A DNA stretch of 64,000 bases from Phascolomyces articulosus (Eukaryota; Mucoromycota; Mucoromycetes; Mucorales; Lichtheimiaceae), in the NCBI GenBank assembly GCA_025677815.1, contig JAIXMP010000012.1, positions 496,001-560,000 on the forward strand. The letters run 5' to 3'. Each line of letters begins with the position of its first letter. The first letter of the stretch is position 1. The notes below the pieces were generated by a model. It did no database searches. It was not told the DNA's origin and saw nothing but the letters and a program-made list of their open reading frames with translations. This document shows positions 47,861 to 60,434 of the stretch, one piece after another. A program made the position numbers and the translations under genes.

Positions 47861-48662
47861 GGTTTTAACTGCACAAGGTTCAGGTGGTATAGCTAAGAAG
47901 CCTGACAATGTCTCATTTGAAGAAGCTGCTTGTGCTGGTATTGCAGGTAAATTATAATTTCATCCTTTGGATTCTTTACATCTAAGTCTTTATATTTAAC
48001 ATTTTTTTTCTATGTTTAAATGATGTATAGTCGTGACAGCCTATCATGCCATTACAGGGTTGGGTAATTTACCCAAACAAGGTCCCAAAAAAATCCTTGT
48101 TATTGGTTCTTCCGGAGGTGTGGGTACCTATGCAATCCAATACGCCAAATCACTCGCTGACACTGAAGTCGTTGGTATCTGCAGTGGTAAGAATGCTGAA
48201 TTGGTCCTTGGTCTTGGTGCCGATCGTGTCGTTGATTATACATCCAAACAATCCATGGACGCTTTGACTAGTGATGAAGAGGGTACCTATGATTTAATTG
48301 TCGATGCTATTGGTGGTGATGATTATTATAATCAATTGGTCAATCTTTTGAAAAAGAGAGGTACTTATTCCACCGCTGTTGGACCTACCATCCACAATGG
48401 TGCTGAAAAAGTGGGACTCTTTGCAGCTGCTAAAATGGCTGGAATCTTGATCACTCGTAAGCTATTTGGTTGCCGTTATTATCAAGTAGTTGTTTCTTTG
48501 CCTTGGGATAAATTGGCTACCGATGTGGCTCCTTTAATTGCCAACGGTAAAATCAAGACAGTATTGAAGGATGATCAAATCTTTGATTTGAAGGATGGTG
48601 TCTTGGCCCATAAGAAAATCGAATCTCATCGTACTGTAGGAAAGATTGTAATGCGTGTTTAA
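47323..48662 (+). CDS. Zinc-independent MDR oxidoreductase (quinone reductase / RTN4IP1-like)
   Basis: This is an NAD(P)H-dependent reductase of the medium-chain dehydrogenase superfamily, quinone oxidoreductase branch; the substrate is unknown. The exons are 47323-47641, 47753-47769 (17 nt), 47862-47946 and 48031-48662, giving 350 aa, normal for the family. The N-terminal GroES-like domain contains IQVKAIGVNPVEAKARQG, GGDYAGVIVD and FNIGDAVFGS. The Rossmann domain has ILVIGSSGGVGTYAIQYAK (A/G-x-G-G-V-G cofactor loop), GADRVVDY and DLIVDAIGG. The zinc-binding cysteines of alcohol dehydrogenases are absent. The end GKIVMRV matches family C termini. Intron 2 contains an (AAT)n run just before the acceptor. 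Confidence 0.9.
47826..47861. repeat. (AAT)n run at an intron acceptor
   Basis: About eleven AAT repeats end exactly at the 3' splice site (AATAATAG) of intron 2 in the MDR gene, in place of the usual pyrimidine tract. Confidence 0.85.
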
Positions 48663-49826
48663 TTTTTTTTTCCGTTGTCCTTTCTTTCTCTCCTCCCTTT
48701 TGCATACTCTACCAATTATAATTATTCCAAATATCTGTTTATCATTTTATACAACTTCCATTCATCTTTATTTTTATTTCACGTTTTCCATAATGATTGA
48801 TTGATCCATAGCAACAACAGTTAGCATATACATAATAAACCTGATTTTTCCTTATTAAGCATAATTATACATCTTGACTGAATCTTGATTTGATAGGTCA
48901 TGTGAAGGATCATTCTTACTGCAAGAAACTGTAATTGTAGCATGAATTTTGTTTTCCAAGATCAAAAATTTAATTATTCAAGGAATATTACGAAGAGTTG
49001 CCTTTTCGAGAAAAAAACAGTTTCGACTATTATCCAGCGCATGATAATTTATATAGTCTTAAACATATACTTGCAATATATTCACCCACTATGAATTGAA
49101 ATGTAGATATCGGTAGCAACAAGTATGGGAGAATAAAATGTTATTTGTATCAAGGAGATAGATCTTCGATGCTTCCTTGGTGTTTACACATAGTTTAAAT
49201 GAGTTTGAGATGAATAATATAATATATTCCAGCAGCAATTAATGAAAGATACATAATCCCATTTTTCTTTATTTTGTCTCTGTGATTACTGTCCCGTTTC
49301 ACGATATCAATATTTATGCAACAGGGGTTTTTTAAACAACCAGAATCCTTTTGAACGTGCATACTATCTTCCTAAAAAAAATACTAAATAGAATTGAAAC
49401 GAATAACATGACCCCTTGCATGATGTATAGTATTGAGAAAGGGATTTATCGTTGTGATAGCAGTACAGAAAAAAAAAGTTTATTTCAACATGATAAATCA
49501 ATGATCAAGTAGAAATTTTGTCACTTGATATATCTTGTTTTTAACATGATAGTCATCATTAAAAAATGTCAATATTCATTGATAATAAATCATTCGTTTT
49601 GACATATCAAAGTATTGAATAAAAAGACAGATATACCAATTCCAAAAACATGGGATCTTCGTCCAAAGGATTCAAAACATGTCATAAAAGGAAAGTACCT
49701 TTTTTTCGGTACTTCAAAAACGAGAAAATACCAAGAAATTCCTAAGGGTTTTTTTTTCTCTCTTTCTCTCTCTCTCCTGAGCTTCCAACTTTTTTTTTTG
49801 AGAGAAATCAACTCTTCGAGTAAAAA
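48663..49826. other. Intergenic region
   Basis: It is AT-rich with a pyrimidine-rich run (49750-49798: TTTTTTCTCTCTTTCTCTCTC...) shortly before the hydroxylase ATG, a common fungal promoter/leader feature. No gene is seen. Confidence 0.5.
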
Positions 49827-51200
49827 ATGGTGTCATTTACCGCGAGTCAAGTAATGGAGCACCAAGATACCCATTCTTGTTGGATAATATACAAGAATAA
49901 AGTCTATAATGTCACTGACTTTGTATCCGATCATCCTGGTGGACGCGACATTTTACTCGAGTATGCGGGAACTGACATTACAGACGTGCTTGGCGAAGAA
50001 TCGTTACATACCCATTCTGACGCAGCCTATGAACTTTTGGATGAATATTATATTGGTGACCTTGATAGTGATTGTGCTTCCAATACTAGTACTCCGGCAT
50101 TATCCGTGAATGGTTCATCTGATTTAAATGACGAGCTTACAGCATCCACTTCTTCCTCCTCCTCCATCTTACCCACACCCACGACAAGTAACTATGCTAC
50201 TGACAGTACGTTTGATAATGACGTGTTTTCAAGCAAGGACAAACAACAGTTGAAAAAGACAACTCAACCCTTGACAAAAGATAATGGGTTCCTCGATTTA
50301 CGCCAGCCACTCTTCCCACAACTTTGGAACGCAACTTGGTCCAAAGATTTTTATCTTGAACAAGTACATCGTCCACGATTTGTTCCTTACTATGTCCCTT
50401 ATTTTAGTCAACCTTGGTTGGATGTTTTATCTCATACCCCTTGGTACGTGGTACCTATGATCTGGATCCCTTTTGTTTGTTATCAGTTATGGCGGTCAGT
50501 CAATAGTTATAATGGATCAACCATGGGTGCATTAGAAGGGTTTTCAGGTGGCGTGTTCTTTTGGACCCTGCTCGAATATGGGTTACACCGTTTCGTTTTC
50601 CACCTCGATGATTGGCTTCCAGATCACCCCATCGCTCTTTTATTCCATTTTACTTTGCATGGAATTCATCATCATATGCCGATGGACCGGTAAGTTTATA
50701 TATATATATATATATATTTTTACACTTTTCTCTTTTTACTTTTTCTTATTATATAGAAAATCTATCTTGGGTTGTCTATGGATGGGAGTGAAAAAAAAAT
50801 AATGTGTGGAACTTGTGTACCTGTTTTTTTTGGGGGGGGGAGGGAACAAAAAAGATGAGTTTGTATAAAAATCACTTACCAAATACTTTATTGTTCATTG
50901 TATAGACTTCGTCTTGTCATGCCTCCCGCATTAGCCGCTGTGATTGGCTTCCCTATTATTCGGTCAATGCATATACTCTTCCACACTTCGACGGCGCATG
51001 CTGTTGTAGCCGGTGCTTATTTTGGATACATTTGTTATGATTGTATTCATTATTACTTACATCATGCCCAAGTGATTCGTATTCATTTTGGAGAAATGAA
51101 ACGATATCATTTAGCTCATCATTACAAGGATTTTGAAGGAGGATATGGTATTACTTCAAAAATATGGGATATTGTCTTTGGAACTACTTTGAAAACATAA
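49827..51200 (+). CDS. Fatty acid 2-hydroxylase with cytochrome b5 domain (Scs7-like)
   Basis: This is a di-iron ER membrane hydroxylase that adds the alpha-hydroxyl group to the very-long-chain fatty acid of ceramide. The exons are 49827-50689 and 50906-51200, giving 385 aa (yeast Scs7 is 384). Residues about 5-80 are a cytochrome b5 domain, with heme ligand His in DHPGG and the second His in ESLHTHSDAAYELL. A Ser/Thr-rich linker follows. The hydroxylase domain starts near FLDLRQPLFPQLW and carries the His clusters HRFVFH, HGIHHHMP, HYYLHH and HLAHH. Hydrophobic segments lie around WYVVPMIWIPFVCYQLW and PALAAVIGFPII. It is complete and ordinary in structure. Confidence 0.95.
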
Positions 51201-53738
51201 TCCTCTTTTATTATTATTATTTATTAATTATTCCATCCACTCTTTTTTTTTGCGCACCAAAAACGATTCCTTTTTATTATATTTTACTTTTTTTTTACAC
51301 CCTTCTAACGTCTTCTTCTTTCGATATATAAGTATATTGTACAGTTTTGTTCCCTATTCATCATCATCTAATGTCCTTCTTTCTCTGTGTGTGCGAATCC
51401 TCTTGTATAGTTTTTTTTTTCTCTTTAAATTTTTTTTTTACCGTTATTGCATTTATTTTCTCTAACTCTCTCGCTTCACTATTTAATAATCTTTCTTTAT
51501 TGCATATCCACTTTTCCCAACTCTTGTGATATCTTTATTATATATTTATTTCCCCTTTGACTACGAGCTGTGCATAAAAAAAAGTAGTAGTAATAAACTA
51601 ACTATACACAAATGAAACGATATTGATCGATCAAAAAAGGTTTTGGGGGAGAGAACAAACCTGGTGATTTTTTTTTTTTGGTATCTTTTCAAGCGTGTAA
51701 AAAGGTATTTCTGTCTAACCTTTTTGATGTCATGTGTTGTTACATTATTGACCTCATAAACCAATAAATTAATAAACTTTTCAATATTTATTTACATCAT
51801 TAACCTTTTGTACCCAACAATCTTATCCGATTAAATGCCACAACTCAGAATATATTTATGGAGCCTATTGCAGAATTTATTTATTTTTTGGACTATAGAG
51901 TGATTTGTCCAAATAATTTATACCATGAAGATACCATCCAATTCATGGATATATCATCTTCTTCGTTAAAAAATCAGTATACTATATATTAACACGTACT
52001 TGTTAAGGATAAAAAACTATCGCACCGTAACAATAACGATTATGACAGTTATAGCATATCATCATTTTTATCTAAACGACGACAACATGAGATTACTTTT
52101 CTTCCGATAGCTCAATACAAACCAAGATAAAGTTATAAAGTCTAACACAGATTCCTATTTGACAGCAAAGATAATAACCTTAAAATGCAGAAGTAGTAGT
52201 TTGATCTTATTATTAGTGCATTGGAGGAAAAGTTGCTGAGATTATATTATATGGAAGATATTTCTCTATGGTTGATAAATGTGTTTACCAACCATGGCTT
52301 CAATAATCAAATTCATCGTCCCCTTTATCCCTATCAAAGTTTTTTTTTAAAAAACAATACTAGACTACTGACTCGATATCTACACACAAATATATTTACA
52401 CAGTTTTTTAAAAAAAAACCAATCATCACGGCACTCAATTTCGTTATAATATTTCCTAATCCAATTCATCAACTTCATAGTTGATATTGGACTTTCAATA
52501 CTAGGGCACTTACACCGATATGTTTCTAGATACTTCTTCCTTTACCCTTTTTTTTTATTTTGTTTTGTTAATATTCAAATATTTAAATAAGCCTATCATC
52601 CATTTCAAAGAAAATGATTTGAAAGGAAATGTCATCAGACATGTGTTTTAGACTTACACTAATATCTTTTTCTACGTTAACTTCAAGATTATATAAATAA
52701 GATGCCACTATCAGTATTTTGTGGGGGAACAAATAGCTGTCATCAATTTATTTTATCTTTTTGGAATTTTTTATTATTACTAAGTAACCCTATTACTTTT
52801 TAGTTATTAGTATCTTCGATGCACTGATGCATCTTTTTTAAAAGAAACCCCATTCTTTTGTCTTGTTTTTTCTTAGTATCTACTTTATAATTGACAGTGT
52901 TCACTTCTAAAAAAAATTACCCACATTAAAAACATTTGTGGAAATCTGCTCGTAAAGGACCGGATATCTATAACGTAAATGAAAAGTACAGTTCCTAACA
53001 ATTCACTATGTGCGATTAGTGAATTTCTCAATTCCGCGCTTTTTGACGAAATTAAGGTATCTTGACTTCTTTGAAAATATAACCCCAGCTTTTTTTTTGT
53101 AACACAAAAGATTCCAGTTTTTTTTTACTGCATAAAAACTATATTTTCGCAAGATACAATAATCTTATATTCGTCACTTTTTATATTGATTAAGAAGATG
53201 GAAATGAATTAGATAAAGTATTATATACTATTTTTTGTTCTAGCAAAAAAAAAAGTTAATCCAACTATTGGTAATGAGTGAAAAGTTGCAGAATATTACG
53301 TTTTTAAACCCCACACGCATAAAACACAAAACAAGTATTTTATATCAATTAATGCATGACTTACCATTTTACAATAAGAATAATAATAAATAGAAGAATC
53401 ATAACAAAATCTTCTAAAAATGAATATAAAATGATTATGAAATAATCAAAACAACACATGGACGATTTATAAAATAAACAGTATGGGGAAAAATCACTTC
53501 TAATGTTGTTGGCTATTTTAATGAGGCTATTCCATTTCCCGACTCCTAGTTTCCAGCTTTGAAATGGAAATGCTTATTACTCTCCCACGCATTACTTGAG
53601 AAATCTTATTATATAAGGTTGAACATATCTTGAGAGTTATATTTAAGTTTTATTTGTTTTATTTTTTTGTGTGTGTGATATTTTCTTTCCATTTTACTTT
53701 TTTTTTTTTTCGTCCCTTTACACGAACAAGAAAGTAGT
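51201..53738. other. Intergenic region of about 2.5 kb
   Basis: The first 350 bases are T/C-rich 3' flank of the hydroxylase. The rest is AT-rich with no supportable frame. The region just before 53739 has a T tract and is the likely promoter/leader of the first monooxygenase. Confidence 0.5.
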
Positions 53739-56523
53739 ATGCCATTTTTCAGTAGTAACAAAAGACAACTTCGTGTGGCTGTCATTGGCACAGGGTATAC
53801 TAATAGTAACAAAAAAAAAATTAGAAAAGTCCCATCTTCTTGAGCTAATAAATAAATTATCTTACAATCTATCTGTGTGTCTTATTTTATGTTACAGGTT
53901 TAGTGGCATATGTGCTGCCATCAAATTAGAACAGCAATTAGGCATCAAGGCACAAATCTTTGAATTAAATAAAGATATGGCTGGTACCTGGTATGCCAAT
54001 CGATATCCAGGTGCTGAATGTGATATTCCTTCCCATTTATATTCATTTAGTTTTGAACAAAATCCATGTGAGTTCATCTTTTTTTTTTTTTGGATACTAA
54101 AAAAAATTGTATGCCGTTCTTACAAAAGAAACTAATTGATTTTCTTTTTATCCCGCCCTTCCTTTCGTTTTTTTGTATAAAGCTTGGACAAAGCATTATA
54201 GTAGTCAACCTGAAATTTACGCATATTTACAAGGTGTTGCAAGAAAATATGGTCTCTATGAACGTACAAAGTTTGAAACAGAAGTGGTTCGTGCAGAGTG
54301 GAATGAACAGCAACATCAATGGTTTTTGGAATGGAGAAACGTTCATGATCATGAACAAACAGGATCTGGTTATTTTGATGCTGTGTAAGTAGTTGATGTT
54401 GTACAAACACCTGTCATTTTACTTGGTTCTACAAAAAAAAATTACTGCATAATTAATAACCGGATCCCATCTCCATTACTGTAGCATGAGTGGTTTAGGT
54501 GGATTGCGTATTCCAAATGTACCAAAAGAATTTCAAAGCTTTTCTGGACCTATCGTTCATACAACTTTTTGGGATAATAAGCTTGATTATGCTAATAAAA
54601 AGATTGCTGTCATTGGTAGTGGTGCATCGTACGTGTTATATTTATTTCTATGATATATTATGCAAGCATGTTGTAGTTGATTATTATTACACACAAATCC
54701 ATTGATAAACACATATATACTACAGAGCCATTCAAGCAGTTCCCGAGCTACAAAAAATTGCAAAGCATGTTTACAGTTACCAACGTACACCAGCTTGGGT
54801 TAGCGTCAGAGGTTAGTTATAAAATGATTCATTCTGTTGTACAGCAGTATATGAAATATTTACTTTTTTTCTGGGATAAATTTTAGATCAATACACGTAT
54901 TCCCGTACATGGAAATTTATTCTTCGATGGATTCCATTTGTTTTACGCTTCTATCGAATCCTTATTTATATTAAAGTATGTTCTTGATTATCCTAATTAC
55001 TATCATCTAGAAACATACATTAAAATTCATCAACAACACACTACAATTCACCATTATTATAGCACGAGTTATTCTTTGTCAATTTCAAATACCAAAAGTT
55101 CCTTGGAGAATATGTCAAGAAGAAATTTGTTGCAGGCATGTCTGCTCGTCTTACAGCAGCAGGACGACCTGATCTGATTCCTGCTGTTGTTCCAGGTATA
55201 ACAATTTCCATTTGTGATTTATTTTTATAGTCGGCTTAAAACGATAATTATATAGACGCTAACCTATTCTTTTTTTTGCTGCTGTAGATTATCCTGTTGG
55301 TTGTAAACGTATCACAAAGTCAGAAATATATTTGGAAGCATTAGCTGCGTCCAATGTCACAGTTATCCGATCAGGTGTTGATGAAATCAAGGGCCAAACA
55401 TTGATTGATAAAGATGGAAACGAAACAGAAGTGGATATCCTTATTTTAGCTACTGGCTTCCATGTAGATGATGTATCTGGAAATCTTAAAAGTAAAGTAT
55501 TATTCCATCTATCAGCTATTATTTATTGGAGAATATCAAAAAAAATCTAACTTGCAATGGATCAATTGAATAGTTTATGGTAGAAATGGCGTATTTTTAA
55601 AGGACTTGTGGGAGTATGAGAAAAAGTCTTACAAGGTAAAAAAAGATTTATTTGGAAGCAGATATTCTATGTATTATGTCGATTTCAGGTACAATTTTTG
55701 TTGACAAATTTGGTTTGATGATAATAGAGTGTTACTATTCACGGATTTCCAAACTATTTCACATTGCTGGGACCCTCTTCAGGACTTGGGCACAATTCAA
55801 TCGTGACGGTAAGTACACAATACTATTATGGAAGCTTACATCAATGCCTAGATAAAAAGGTTTCTTTACTACATCAATATAAATATAAACTGTTCTAATC
55901 ATTCGTTATTTAATGATAATAGATTATTGAAATGTACGATCCAAGTTGTTAAAATCAAAAATAATATATTGCTCATTTATGTTAGAAATTCTATTTTATA
56001 ACTAATTTCTTTGTGTTTGGTTTTATTTTTATAGTCAAGTTGATTATGCAGTTCAATGTATCAAGCGGTTAATCAAGAAGGATCTAGCAGCTATTGAACC
56101 AAAGAAAGAAGCACAAGAGAAATTTGTTGCTGATGTACAAAAAGGCTTTGAAGGCACCGTATGGAAAGGAGGTATGCTTATTTTTTCCCCTCAATCTAAA
56201 TTATTTATTTGATTAAAAAAAAAAGAATTGGATGAACACTTACTTACTCTATATATAAATCTTTTTGATCCATATTAACAAAGGCTGTAAATCTTGGTAT
56301 ATGAATAAGAATGGCGAGGTAAGAACAATCATTCTTTTTATAAACTAAAAGAATAGTATGAAACTAACCCAAACAAATGTATATTGCTTTTATAATATAT
56401 TAGATTTATTCTTTATGGAGTGGATCCATCACGTCGTTTTACTTTGCGTTGCGCAAGCCTATATTCAATGATTTTATTGAATATAAAAGAACAAAAAATA
56501 CCACCTTGACCAATGGAAAATAA
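53739..56523 (+). CDS. Flavin-dependent Baeyer-Villiger-type monooxygenase, copy 1
   Basis: This FAD/NADPH enzyme is expected to insert oxygen next to a ketone; the substrate is unknown. The thirteen exons are 53739-53794, 53898-54067, 54183-54384, 54485-54628, 54726-54811, 54887-54975, 55063-55195, 55288-55491, 55574-55635, 55728-55812, 56040-56171, 56284-56318 and 56404-56523, giving about 505 aa. The FAD loop is VIGTGFSGICAAI. The motif GTWYANRYPGAECD follows. The BVMO fingerprint F-x-G-x3-H-x3-W-D is present as FSGPIVHTTFWD (about 162-173), then a second Rossmann loop VIGSGAS and the DILILATGF motif near 345. The exon 10/11 junction differs from copy 2 and is the least certain part. Confidence 0.88.
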
Positions 56524-57643
56524 GACTAATATAATATACGTATGCTGGACTCGTAATATATACTCTATTATTGTCATTAATATATAGCAATAAAAACTTA
56601 AATTGCTTACTGTACTTATATAAGATTCATAATAAAGTATGTATATTTACTTTATTATCACTATCTCATAATCATACTAGTAATTTGATGAAAAAAAAAA
56701 ACGGAACCCATCAAAAAGGATGTACAGTTGGATTTCAGAATAGAAGGAAGAAGGGAAAGACCACCATATATACACATGCATAATTAACCTTTCAAGTGTT
56801 TCATCTTTTCTTCTATATAATTTCGTTTTGCATCTATCTACCATTTTTTTAAAACATTTAATGTATTATTACTTGATCAATGATAATCCAATGCAGTTAA
56901 AAAGGAAAAGTAGTAAAATAAAAAGCTGATGCTAGAGAATTTTAGTCAGAAATATACAAAATAAACCACACTTCTGTCAGACTGTCACTTCGTGAGATAG
57001 CTACAAAAACAACCGTATTTGGAATATTTTGGAATGCAACATTTCAAAAAATTTCTATTTAAAATGATTTGCACCATGGTTAACAGAATGGATAAATATG
57101 GAGTATTCGGTGCTTCTGGTCGTGTTCCAAGGGTAGGAATTGGATTCAGCTGACTGATACATATTCTGTTTTATCCATTATTGTCAAAGGTAACAAACTT
57201 GATGATAATACCGAATGCATGAATTCTCACGATGTCTATCAACATTATGTAAACACTGTATAACTCACCATTGTTTGCAACAACAAAAAAGTATCATTCC
57301 GTTACTTTCCAAGAGGATATTACGTTTTCAAATATAATAAAAAAATGAGGATCTGTCATTTTTTTTCGCACTCATCATCCCTTTTTAGTAAATTCTTGCT
57401 TATGAAATCAGTACAGATCCCGACAAACCTTTGGGTGGGGTATGGGCAGAAGAACTTTTTACTGTTATTCAGATTTATCATTTTGTGCTCCATGTTTCGA
57501 TTGCCATTTATGGTTATTTGGAGGTTATGGCATCAATTCTACTTGCATATCAACTAAAAAATATATATTTATATAAAGCACTTTTGTTTCTTCTAAAAAA
57601 AATAATCCGTTTAATTGATCTTTTTTTATTTATTTGAAATATC
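56524..57643. other. Spacer between monooxygenase copies 1 and 2
   Basis: This is 1.1 kb of AT-rich DNA holding the promoter of copy 2. The short frames look random. Confidence 0.5.
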
Positions 57644-60434
57644 ATGTCTTCTAATCGAAAAAATACTCCACCTACTGTTGCTATTATTGGTACAGGGTAA
57701 ATATTACCATCAAACACAAATAGTAGAAATTATATAGCATCTTAATTATATAATAAATGTAACAATTTCATGAAATCTAATATCAAAAATAATCCATCAT
57801 ATGTAATATTTATTAGTTTCAGTGGTATTTGTGCCGCTATCCAATTAGAAAAACAGCTTGGAGCTAAGGTAAGATTATTCGAAATCTCGAAAGACTTGGG
57901 CGGTACATGGAATGTCAATCGATATCCTGGAGCAGCTTGTGATGTCCCTTCCCATCTTTATTCATTTAGTTTTGAACAAAACCCTTGTAAGTTTCTCATT
58001 TCGATTCAACCAAGTTTATATCAACACAATGGATATTATTGCTAGATATAAAAAGTATATAAACTTTATTTCTTTTTCTTTTGATATAGCATGGACAGAA
58101 CGTTATAGTAGTCAAGAAGAAATTCATAAGTATCTTCAAGGAGTTGCAAGGAAATATCATGTCTACGAAAAAACAACATTTGAAACTGAAGTTATTCGGG
58201 CAGATTGGCTAGAAACTAAGCAGCAATGGCAAGTTCGATGGAGAAACGTTAATGATCATGAAGTAGTTGGGGAAGATATCTTTGATTATGTGTAAGCAAT
58301 CACTCATTTACCATCATTGATTCTTCTTTCAAGTGGATGATAAAACAAGTAACTAACATAATTATAATATTTTTTTTTGATAGTTTGAGCGGCGTAGGAG
58401 GATTGCGAATTCCTAATGTTCCCGAAGAATATACCGGTTTTTCAGGCCCTATCGTTCATACCACATACTGGGATTCGTCTATTGATTACACTAATAAACG
58501 CATTGCTATCATTGGAAGTGGTGCAACGTATGTATTATAATATACTCCTTCACTCATTCATTTTATATCACCAATATTTCCTATTTTGCGGTTTGACTTG
58601 AACTATCTCTTTATATCTACTAGGGCTATCCAAGTAATTCCCGAAATACGTAAAGTGGCCACACACGTATACAGTTATCAGCGTACACCCGCCTGGGTCA
58701 ACCCTAGAAGTGAGTAAAATTGAATGGTTCTTATATAAAAGTGGTTATATTAAAAAAAAAATTGTAAAAAAATAATGAACTAATTATCATCATCGACAAA
58801 TCATTTTTGTTAGTACAATACTCTTATTCATCTATCATTAAATTCATGTTTCGCTGGATTCCTTTTGTTATGAGATTCTACCGATACTATCTTTATTGGC
58901 TCGTAAGTGATATATAATTTCAAAATGAGAGGGGTGAGGAAATCACAGGCACTTATCTGTTTTTATATTGGTGAAACATGCGTCATGGCATTATACATAT
59001 ATATAGCATGAATCTCGTTTCCCATTTTTCGGTTACCATAAAAAATTTGGTGGTCTTGTTCGCAAAAAATTTGTAGAATCGATGGAAGGACGTCTTAAGA
59101 GTGCAGGTCGACCTGATCTTATTCCACTTTTAGTTCCAGGTATAATAAATATATTATATCATCCCATTTTTTTTATGGAAAATCGTATACAATTTTAATT
59201 ATAGATGAATATACCATTAGACTATCCTCCTGGATGTAAACGTATTTGTCAATCAGAGTTCTATCTTGAAGCGATGGCTCAGAAAAATGTTTCCGTTATC
59301 CGTACTGGTATCGATGAGATTCGTTGTCGCACCTTGGTAGATAAAGAAGGAAATGAAATTGAAGTAGATGTTTTGATCTTGGCAACAGGATTTAATGTTG
59401 AAGATATCCTAGGAAACCTCGAAGGTATATATTATTATATATAACAAACAATATTACTTTGTAGAGTTTCGATCAAATAAAGTTTTCTCATACTGACAAC
59501 TAACATAATAAAATTTCTTCCTTTACATATTTTCAATTTAAAGTATATGGAAGAAACGGTCAAGGTCTGACCGAGTACTTTGAAAAGAACAAGATTACTG
59601 CATACAAGGTAAATACTATAATAAAGAAAAATTAATTTTTAGTTTATGACGGAAAAGTAGCTCTAATCATATTTTATATTATTTTACATGCTTTGTAGAC
59701 TGTCGCCATTCACGGATTCCCCAACTTCTTTACTTTACTCGGCCAAGGCTCTGGGCTCGGCCATAATTCAATTATCCAAATCATTGAAGCGTACGTAGCA
59801 TATTATCTTCCTTGGCCAAAATCTTCTGTCCCATTAATATAAACCATGATCGGGTTCTAATTCTATCATATGTATTATTATTATCTTTGGGTAGTCAAAC
59901 CGAATACGTCATAAAATGTATTAAGGGTATGAAGAAAAAAAATTTAGCTGCTATCGAACCTAAGCAATCTGCACAAGAAAAATACTTTTCTAATGTTCAA
60001 AAAGGATTTGATGGCACTGTTTGGAAGAGTGGTAAGTATTACTATTGCAAGAATAGAAATATTCATTTCTTTCTTTAAAGAAATATATTGTCGTTATTTA
60101 CTGCATGAAATCAACATACCAAGATATTTGTATGTTATTGATGAGCTAATTTTTTTTTTTTGGTAATGTCTCTACTAATATATTATTATAGGTTGTAAAT
60201 CATGGTATAGAAGCAATGATACTGGAGAGGTAAGTAATAAAATAAAATAAATATTATACTTGGTTTTTTTTTTTTCAAAAAGTACTAATTTTATGAAACG
60301 TTATACACATATATATTTTATTATATAAACAGATTTATACTCTATGGAATGGTTCTGTCACTTCATTCTGGATGTCTTTACGTAAGCCTGCCTTCCGAGA
60401 TTTCATTCAGTACAAGCAAGTTAAACCTAATTAG
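57644..60434 (+). CDS. Flavin-dependent Baeyer-Villiger-type monooxygenase, copy 2
   Basis: This is the tandem paralogue of copy 1. Exons: 57644-57696, 57817-57986, 58090-58291, 58384-58527, 58624-58709, 58814-58902, 59007-59139, 59221-59424, 59544-59608, 59699-59790, 59895-60031, 60192-60229 and 60333-60434, giving 504 aa. Exons 2 to 8 have exactly the lengths of copy 1 (170, 202, 144, 86, 89, 133, 204). Motifs: IIGTGFSGICAAI, GGTWNVNRYPGAACD, FSGPIVHTTYWD (BVMO fingerprint), IIGSGAT, DVLILATGF. For exon 8 I chose the acceptor ending at 59220, because it matches the other copies; an AG at 59204 is a weaker alternative. All motif residues are intact, so this copy should be active. Confidence 0.92.

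Noticed and set aside
53739..60434. Calling the array N-hydroxylating or dimethylaniline-type FMOs
   Set aside because: The fingerprint ends in W-D (FSGPIVHTTFWD/TYWD), which fits the Baeyer-Villiger type. The plain FMO motif has another residue pair at the end.
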